Position numbers and translations under genes: made by a program. The notes beneath the pieces are model-generated. The model was not told where the DNA came from. It saw only the letters and a program-made list of their open reading frames with translations, and did not search any database. Shown in pieces: positions 1 to 4,166 of a stretch of 5,926 nucleotides of DNA (positions are counted from its first letter, which is position 1; the number at the start of each line of letters is the position of its first letter). The stretch spans positions 1-5,926 of the forward strand of contig JAEZSJ010000125.1 of NCBI GenBank assembly GCA_023443985.1, written 5' to 3'. Origin of the DNA: Verrucomicrobiota bacterium (GTDB lineage: Bacteria > Verrucomicrobiota > Verrucomicrobiia > Opitutales > Opitutaceae).

Positions 1-1
1 G

Positions 2-1303
2 TACTGCGTCGGCGCCTACACCGACATCCACGGCATTCCCAAGGGCAAGTTCGTCCCGATCGACCACTTCCTGCACTTCGCGCACGGTTCCGAACTCTAC
101 ACCGGCTACGCGCTCGACGGCCTCGGCCAGCGCCCCAACGACGACGAGATCGCCTCGTTGCCCGACCTCGACCGCGGCTTCCAGCTTCCATGGAAACCCG
201 AGGTCGCCTGGTTCCCGGCCGACAACACCTTCCACGGCGAGCCCTACGCGATCAACACGCGCGTCGCGTTGAAGAAGGGCCTAGCCGACGCCGCCACGCT
301 CGGCCTCGGCTTCAACCTCGGCATCGAGTGCGAGGTCTTCGTCGTGAAACAGGCGGAGGACGGGAAGATCAGCATCCCCAACGCGGACGACAATCTCGTG
401 AAGAGCTGCTACGACGTTAAGCGCTTCCTCGACCGCTATGCCTGGCTCGACAAGGTCTCCACCGCCATCGGCCAGCTCGGCTGGGACCTCTACTCGCTCG
501 ACCACGAGGACGCGCATTCGCAGTTCGAGTTCGACTTCAAGTACGCCGACGCGCTCACAATGTGCGACCGCTACGTCTTCTTCCGGATGATGGCGAAGCA
601 CTATGCCGCCGAGGAGGGTCTGCTCGCGACGTTCATGCCCAAGCCCTTCGCCGACAAGACCGGCAACGGCGCGCACTTCAACATGTCGCTTTACGAGCTC
701 GCCTCCGGGAAGAACGCCTTCAAGTGCGACCCGAAGGACGACCCGCGTGGTCTCGGTCTCACGCCGCTGGCGTATTCGTTCATCGCGGGCATCATCCGCC
801 ACGGCCCGGCGATCTGCGCCGCGCTCGCACCGACGGTGAACAGCTACAAGCGCCTCATCCGCCGCGGTGCGATGAGCTACTACTCGTGGGCGCCGGTCTT
901 CAACAGCTTCGGCACCAACAACCGCACCAACTCCATCCGCGTGCCGATGGGCGGTGGCCGCTGCGAGAGCCGCAACGCCGACTCCTCCTGCAACCCGTAC
1001 CTCGGCGCCACGCTCCTGCTCGCCGCCGGCCTCGAGGGCATCCGCGAGAAACTGGATCCGGGCGCTCCCCAGGAGGAGAACCTGTACGAGCTGCGCGAGG
1101 CCGAACTGGCGAAACGCAACATCCGCTACCTGCCACGCGATCTCGAGGAGGCCGTCGAGCAGTTCGCCGCCGATCCCTTCATCACGAAGGTGCTCGGCCA
1201 GGAGCTGCGCGACGAGTTCATCACCTACAAGACCGACGAGTGGCGCGCCTACCACCTCACGGTCAGCCAATGGGAAGTCGACCGGTATGCCCGGCTCTTC
1301 TGA
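2..1303 (+). CDS. glnT: Type III glutamine synthetase (GlnT family), 5' partial
   Basis: ATP-dependent ligation of ammonia to glutamate in the cytoplasm. The reading frame is open from the first full codon and already encodes conserved family sequence (YCVGAYTDIHGIPKGK), so the true start lies upstream; I estimate 10-20 residues are missing. The 433 residues seen include the metal-binding IECEVF (109-114), the HEDAHSQFEFDF stretch (168-179), TGNGAHFNMSL (220-230, the counterpart of the GSI catalytic GSGMH loop), PTVNSYKRL (277-285) and NNRTNSIRVP (306-315). These match the type III (Rhizobium GlnT-like) branch, which also includes gamma-glutamylmethylamide synthetases, so an amine other than ammonia is possible. 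It lies upstream of a guanidine/urea degradation set, consistent with capturing released ammonia. Family assignment is firm; substrate is inferred. Confidence 0.95.
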   Translation, partial: YCVGAYTDIHGIPKGKFVPIDHFLHFAHGSELYTGYALDGLGQRPNDDEIASLPDLDRGFQLPWKPEVAWFPADNTFHGEPYAINTRVALKKGLADAATLGLGFNLGIECEVFVVKQAEDGKISIPNADDNLVKSCYDVKRFLDRYAWLDKVSTAIGQLGWDLYSLDHEDAHSQFEFDFKYADALTMCDRYVFFRMMAKHYAAEEGLLATFMPKPFADKTGNGAHFNMSLYELASGKNAFKCDPKDDPRGLGLTPLAYSFIAGIIRHGPAICAALAPTVNSYKRLIRRGAMSYYSWAPVFNSFGTNNRTNSIRVPMGGGRCESRNADSSCNPYLGATLLLAAGLEGIREKLDPGAPQEENLYELREAELAKRNIRYLPRDLEEAVEQFAADPFITKVLGQELRDEFITYKTDEWRAYHLTVSQWEVDRYARLF

Positions 1304-1373
1304 TACGAACGGTTCGTCCTCCACACCCGCACCGGCCTCGACGGCCGGCGCGGACTCTGGCATGGAATCCGCC

Positions 1374-1817
1374 ATGCCTCGCGCCCCGCGCAAACCCGAC
1401 AAGGTCGCCCGCTTCAGCGTCTCGTTGCCTGAGAGCCTGCTCGACGAACTCGACGCGATGGTGACCAAGCGCGGTTTCCAGAGCCGCTCGCAAGCGATCG
1501 CCGCCCTCGCACGCGATGGCCTCGTGGAGTTCGCCAGCCAGACCGGGTCGGGTTCCGTCGGCGGCACCATCTCGCTCGTCTACGATTACCGGAAGCGCGA
1601 CCTGCAGGCGAAACTCGCGGAAATCCAGCACCGTTACTTTCTGCTGATCGTCTCCTCGATGCACGTCCACCTCGAGCACCACAACTACCTCGAGGTGCTT
1701 TTGGTCCAGGGCGCGGCCGACGAGTTGCGCAAGCTCACCGACGAGCTCGTGACCTGCAAAGGCGTGAAAAACGGCCGGCTCAACCTGATGGCCGCCGCCA
1801 TCCCGCCGCTGCAGTAG
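1374..1817 (+). CDS. NikR-family ribbon-helix-helix regulator with a substituted nickel site
   Basis: Probable DNA-binding transcription factor of the NikR family. From the ATG at 1374 it has 147 residues (E. coli NikR has 133). The N-terminus VARFSVSLPESLLDELD (10-26) is a ribbon-helix-helix domain; the rest is the ACT-like metal-sensing domain. Aligning to E. coli NikR by the MHVHLEHHNYLEV segment, the square-planar ligands His76, His87 and His89 correspond to His86, His97 and His99 here, but Cys95 corresponds to Tyr105 (TAC at 1686-1688). It may therefore sense another metal or none. Start choice is uncertain: in-frame ATGs at 1287 and 1362 also exist. The one at 1287 would overlap glnT by 17 bp and add a Ser/Thr/Ala-rich tail; 1374 was chosen because homologues begin just before the RFSVSLP strand. 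Its target is unknown; the adjacent cgd genes are candidates. Confidence 0.85.
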   Translation: MPRAPRKPDKVARFSVSLPESLLDELDAMVTKRGFQSRSQAIAALARDGLVEFASQTGSGSVGGTISLVYDYRKRDLQAKLAEIQHRYFLLIVSSMHVHLEHHNYLEVLLVQGAADELRKLTDELVTCKGVKNGRLNLMAAAIPPLQ

Positions 1818-1844
1818 CAGGGCGGGGCGGGCTTGCCTGCTGTA

Positions 1845-1865
1845 GCCGGCCGCGCCGAGGCCGGC
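1845..1865. repeat. GC-rich perfect palindrome (7-bp stem)
   Basis: GCCGGCC (1845-1851) and GGCCGGC (1859-1865) are perfect inverted copies around a 7-nt loop, 27 bp after the nikR-like stop codon. No T-tract follows, so it is not a typical intrinsic terminator. It could be a dispersed palindromic repeat or an RNA stem in the 3' region of the glnT-nikR transcript. Confidence 0.45.
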
Positions 1866-1991
1866 CTCCGCCGTAGCTGGATCGCGCAGCGATTCAGCCC
1901 TTCGCGCCTTACGGCTCCACGACGCCGAACGCGCGTTTCGCGCCCTTGCGTCCATTTTCGCCCACTCGGCGCACTCGGCACGGACCCTGCA

Positions 1992-2022
1992 GTAACACCA
2001 CTGCGAACGTTCGTAACACCAC
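1992..2022. promoter_or_regulatory. Operator-like direct repeat with central palindrome
   Basis: GTAACACCAC occurs at 1992-2001 and again at 2013-2022, start-to-start distance exactly 21 bp (two helical turns). The perfect palindrome CGAACGTTCG (2004-2013) lies between them, sharing its last base with the second copy. The element ends 8 bp before the cgdA ATG. Same-face spacing suits a dimeric or tetrameric binder such as the neighbouring NikR-like protein. It does not resemble the E. coli NikR operator (inverted GTATGA half-sites). Function is inferred only from geometry. Confidence 0.4.
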
Positions 2023-2030
2023 CGACTCCG

Positions 2031-2756
2031 ATGCCCGCCTCTCCGCTCTACACCAAGACCCTCACCCACGCCGGCATGTGGTCCGGCGTGATATCCCGCG
2101 GGAAGACCCTCCGCCTCACCGACCGCCAGGGCGGCGCCAACGTCGGCCTGCTGCTCTACCACGCCGACATGCCGACCGAGCGCTACAACATGCCCGACAC
2201 GCTCAAGGGACAGCACATCTTCCATGTCCGCGCTCCATATTGCTTGCACTCGGACATGGGCCGGGTCCTCGCCTCAATCGTCGCCGACTCCGCCGGCTGG
2301 CACGACGCCGTCTGCGGCTGCGGCGACGCCCAACTCACCGCCGCACGCTACGGCGACAAGTCCTTTCAGACCGTGCGCAACGAGTACCACCGCAACGCCC
2401 ACGACTGCTTCCTCGTCGAACTCGCGAAGTGGGGCCTCGGCAAACGCGACCTCGTGCCGAACCTCAACCTCTTTTCGAAGGTGGTCGCCGACGATGCGGG
2501 CAAACTCGCCTTCGTTCCCGGCCACTCGCAGGCCGGCGGCTTCATCGACCTGCGCTTCGAGCTGAACACGCTCGTCGTCCTCAACACCTGCCAGCACCCG
2601 CTCGACCCCGATCCCGTCTACCACCCACGCGAGGTGAAGCTCGAAGTCTTCCCCGCCGCTGGTCCAGTCGCGCCCGACGACCGTTGCCGTCAGTCGCGCC
2701 CGGAGAACGGGCGGGCGTTTCGGAACACTGAAGACTACCACGCACTCCGGACGTGA
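2031..2756 (+). CDS. cgdA: Urea carboxylase-associated protein 1 (DUF1989), carboxyguanidine deiminase subunit A
   Basis: UAAP1-type DUF1989 protein of 241 residues, a normal length. With its partner it is expected to deiminate carboxyguanidine (product of guanidine carboxylase) to allophanate, as established for CgdAB. Visible family blocks: RYNMPDTLKGQH (51-62), YCLHSDMGRVLASI, GWHDAVCGCGD (90-100, with Cys95 and Cys97), LGKRDLVPNLNLFSKV (136-151), NTCQHPLDPDP (185-195) and the C-terminal SRPENGRAFRNTEDY tail. The ATG at 2031 is the start nearest the conserved N-terminus; there is no Shine-Dalgarno sequence. It is followed by cgdB after an unusually long 188-bp gap filled by heptad repeats. 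UAAP1 identity rests on ANVGLLLYHAD and YNMPDTLKGQH, which differ from UAAP2. The deiminase role follows from family knowledge and context, not from the sequence alone. Confidence 0.9.
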   Translation: MPASPLYTKTLTHAGMWSGVISRGKTLRLTDRQGGANVGLLLYHADMPTERYNMPDTLKGQHIFHVRAPYCLHSDMGRVLASIVADSAGWHDAVCGCGDAQLTAARYGDKSFQTVRNEYHRNAHDCFLVELAKWGLGKRDLVPNLNLFSKVVADDAGKLAFVPGHSQAGGFIDLRFELNTLVVLNTCQHPLDPDPVYHPREVKLEVFPAAGPVAPDDRCRQSRPENGRAFRNTEDYHALRT

Positions 2757-2773
2757 AACCGAAACGCCCGAGA

Positions 2774-2906
2774 AGTTGGTAGTTGGAAATTTGCAGTTGG
2801 TCCGGAGCACGCCCTCACCACCGCCGCCACGCCTGCGCCCCAACTCCCAACTGCAAACTGCCCACTACCTCCGCGCCTCCGCCACCAACTTCCAAATTCC
2901 AACTTC
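2774..2906. repeat. Inverted heptad-repeat arrays (AGTTGGN / CCAACTN), gene-less copy
   Basis: The cgdA-cgdB junction carries three arrays of 6-bp units set exactly 7 bp apart. Left array, four units: AGTTGG 2774-2779, AGTTGG 2781-2786, AATTTG 2788-2793, AGTTGG 2795-2800. Opposite orientation, four units: CCAACT 2840-2845, CCAACT 2847-2852, CAAACT 2854-2859, CCCACT 2861-2866. A further three units: CCAACT 2885-2890, CCAAAT 2892-2897, CCAACT 2899-2904. The segments 2778-2800 and 2847-2869 are inverted copies matching at 20 of 23 positions around a 46-nt loop, so the transcript could form a long stem between the two coding regions. The rest of the 188-bp gap shows no gene. Confidence 0.85.
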
Positions 2907-2944
2907 TCTCTCCTTCTGTTCCCACCGCCCGGCCCCTCCGCGCC

Positions 2945-3652
2945 ATGATCACTCTCACCGAAAGCCCGCTTCAGCCGTCCGTCGCGCTCTACCGCAAGAC
3001 CATCCTCGCCGGCGACTACTGGTCGCACGAGATCAAGGCCGGCCAGACCTTCCGCATCGTCGACCTCGAGGGCAACCAGGCCGCCGACACGCTCTTCTAC
3101 GACGCCCACGATCCGGCCAACCGCTACAGCGCCTCCGACACGATCCGCCACCAGGCCGTGCTCTACCTCTCCACCGGCACGCGTCTCATGTCCACCGAGG
3201 GCGACGCGCTGCTCACCATCGTCGCCGACACCTGCGGCCGGCACGACACGCTCGGCGGGGCCTGCTCGCGCGAGAGCAACACCATGCGCTACGCCCACGA
3301 GAAGGAGCACATGCACGCCTGCCGCGACAGCTTCATCCGCGGTGCGCAGGAGATCACCGCCACCTGCGGCTGCGCCCACCACGCCGGGTTCGACTGGGGC
3401 AAGCGCGACATCACCTGCAACATCAACTTCTTCATGAACGTCCCCGTGACGCCCGCCGGCGACCTCAAGTTCGACGACGGCGTGTCCGGTCCCGGCCGTT
3501 ACGTCGAGCTGCGCGCCGAGCGCGACGTCATCTGCCTGATCTCGAACTGCCCCCAGCTGAACAATCCCTGCAACGCCTACAACCCGACGCCGATTGAAGT
3601 CCTGATTTGGGATGCCGGGTCCGGGGCGGCGGCGGGTTGCGGGAGGAAGTAG
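2945..3652 (+). CDS. cgdB: Urea carboxylase-associated protein 2 (DUF1989), carboxyguanidine deiminase subunit B
   Basis: UAAP2-type DUF1989 protein of 235 residues, partner of CgdA in carboxyguanidine deimination. Blocks seen: IVDLEGNQAADTLFYDA, RYSASDTIRHQA, STGTRLMSTEGDALLTIVAD, TCGRHDTLGGAC (96-107, with Cys97, His100 and Cys107), WGKRDITCNINFFMNVPVTP, and NCPQLNNPCNAYNPTPIEVL (201-220). A Cys/His cluster CGCAHH (141-146) precedes the GKRD block. The ATG at 2945 precedes the conserved region and has no Shine-Dalgarno sequence. Conserved sequence ends at VLIW (219-222); the last 13 residues (DAGSG to GRK) look like an unrelated tail. The TAG stop (3650-3652) overlaps the first heptad of the downstream repeat array, so the native C-terminus may have been altered by insertion. 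The carboxylase gene begins 514 bp further on, beyond an inserted opposite-strand gene. Confidence 0.92.
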   Translation: MITLTESPLQPSVALYRKTILAGDYWSHEIKAGQTFRIVDLEGNQAADTLFYDAHDPANRYSASDTIRHQAVLYLSTGTRLMSTEGDALLTIVADTCGRHDTLGGACSRESNTMRYAHEKEHMHACRDSFIRGAQEITATCGCAHHAGFDWGKRDITCNINFFMNVPVTPAGDLKFDDGVSGPGRYVELRAERDVICLISNCPQLNNPCNAYNPTPIEVLIWDAGSGAAAGCGRK

Positions 3653-3677
3653 TTGGCAGTTGGAAGTTGGTAGTTTG
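3651..3677. repeat. Left heptad array of the cassette
   Basis: Four 6-bp units spaced exactly 7 bp apart: AGTTGG 3651-3656, AGTTGG 3658-3663, AGTTGG 3665-3670 and AGTTTG 3672-3677, with variable seventh bases C, A, T. The array begins inside the cgdB stop codon. Part of it (3655-3677) is the inverted partner of 4138-4160. Confidence 0.85.
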
Positions 3678-3690
3678 TGAAAACCGCCCG

Positions 3691-4077
3691 TCACTCTTCT
3701 CCCTCGCCGGACTTGGCCTTCGGCCTGAGCGAAGCCAAGTACGCGTTCAACAGCGGCAGCAACTCGTCTAGCGTGGTGTGCAGTGCTTTGCGTGACTCCG
3801 CACTGAGCAGCTTCCGGTGGTCGGCGCGCCGCAAAAAATGCCGCGCCTCGTACAGCGAGCCACGTGCGATCCGCACAAAGCGCTGGTTGTCTGCCGCCGA
3901 AGCTCGGCCGAATCCCTCCGCGATGTTCGCACCGACGCTGTCAGCTGCGCGCACCAGTTGTCCACCGACCGTCTCCCGCGCGAAGCGATCCCACGATAGC
4001 ACAACATCCCACACCAGGTCGGCCAGCCGTTCAGCCGCCGCGTACACCCGCAATTCCTCCAATTTGAGCACAGCCAT
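3691..4077 (-). CDS. Four-helix-bundle protein (S23 / 23S rRNA intervening-sequence protein family)
   Basis: A 128-residue protein of the family first seen in 23S rRNA intervening sequences and structurally related to the Avd accessory protein of diversity-generating retroelements; its molecular role is not known. The start KLEELRVYAAAERLADLVWD and the core LVRAADSVGANIAEGFGR (41-58), followed by FVRIARGSLYEARHFL, are the family signature. The protein is mostly amphipathic helix with a charged C-terminal tail (KAKSGEGEE); no signal peptide or membrane segment is seen. The ATG at 4075-4077 has AGGAGG 7 nt upstream. Leu codons are mostly CTG (8) and TTG (6) with only 3 CTC, against mostly CTC in cgdB, and Arg CGG is frequent; this suggests separate origin. 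It lies antisense between two genes of one pathway, inside inverted heptad arrays. No rRNA or reverse transcriptase sequence surrounds it. Confidence 0.9.
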   Translation of the reverse strand: MAVLKLEELRVYAAAERLADLVWDVVLSWDRFARETVGGQLVRAADSVGANIAEGFGRASAADNQRFVRIARGSLYEARHFLRRADHRKLLSAESRKALHTTLDELLPLLNAYLASLRPKAKSGEGEE

Positions 4078-4084
4078 GATGGTT

Positions 4085-4090
4085 CCTCCT
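4085..4090 (-). promoter_or_regulatory. Strong Shine-Dalgarno of the four-helix-bundle gene
   Basis: Read on the minus strand this is AGGAGG, with a 7-nt spacer to the ATG at 4077. It fixes the start of the gene. The starts of cgdA, cgdB and the carboxylase lack any such sequence. Confidence 0.8.
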
Positions 4091-4137
4091 CTGTGGGGAG
4101 CAGCGGAGCACCGACGCTAGAGACCGCGCCTCCGTCA

Positions 4138-4160
4138 CCAACTTCAAACTTCCAACTTCC
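4138..4160. repeat. Right heptad array of the cassette
   Basis: Three units 7 bp apart in the orientation opposite to the left array: CCAACT 4138-4143, CAAACT 4145-4150, CCAACT 4152-4157, each followed by T. It ends 6 bp before the carboxylase ATG and so replaces whatever leader that gene had. It also sits in the upstream region of the minus-strand four-helix-bundle gene. Confidence 0.85.
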
Positions 4161-4166
4161 CTTTCC

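Larger units (their letters stand above)
1818..2030 (+). other. Non-coding region upstream of cgdA, possible regulatory region
   Basis: This is the 213 bp between the nikR-like stop and cgdA. It holds the 1845-1865 palindrome, a short GCGCG-TTT-CGCGC hairpin (1931-1943), a 9-bp tandem repeat CACTCGGCG/CACTCGGCA (1963-1980) and the operator-like element at 1992-2022. I found no convincing -35/-10 pair and no recognisable guanidine-I (ykkC) riboswitch core. It is the most likely place for control of the cgd-carboxylase genes. Confidence 0.4.
3651..4160. mobile_element. Putative four-helix-bundle gene cassette bounded by inverted heptad arrays
   Basis: About 510 bp separates cgdB from the carboxylase, genes normally close together in this pathway. 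The segment has inverted repeat ends (3655-3677 against 4138-4160, 19 of 23 matching), one gene on the opposite strand with a strong ribosome binding site, and codon use unlike its neighbours. No transposase, integrase, reverse transcriptase or clear target duplication is visible. Calling it mobile is inference from structure and from the related gene-less repeat at 2774-2906. Confidence 0.55.

Noticed and set aside
281..1570. Long minus-strand open frame antisense to glnT (429 codons)
   Set aside because: Composition is a GC-rich shadow (Val/Glu/Ala/Arg-rich, no family motifs), and the + strand encodes a clear glutamine synthetase.
1931..1960. Intrinsic terminator at the GCGCG-TTT-CGCGC hairpin
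   Set aside because: The stem is only 5 bp and the short T-run lies over 10 bp downstream of it.
1818..2030. ykkC guanidine-I riboswitch upstream of cgdA
   Set aside because: I could not find the conserved core sequence blocks; a covariance-model search would be decisive.
2774..2906. CRISPR array
   Set aside because: Units are 6-7 bp with a single variable base and inverted arms; no 25-40 bp repeats or spacers.
3677..4120. + strand frame of 147 codons over the four-helix-bundle gene
   Set aside because: The opposite strand has the full family signature and a Shine-Dalgarno sequence; this frame is its Ser/Arg-rich antisense.
3651..4160. Diversity-generating retroelement (Avd-type accessory gene)
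   Set aside because: No reverse transcriptase, template repeat or variable repeat is present; similarity is only at the level of the four-helix-bundle fold.
3651..4160. 23S rRNA intervening sequence
   Set aside because: The flanks are cgdB and carboxylase coding sequence, not rRNA.
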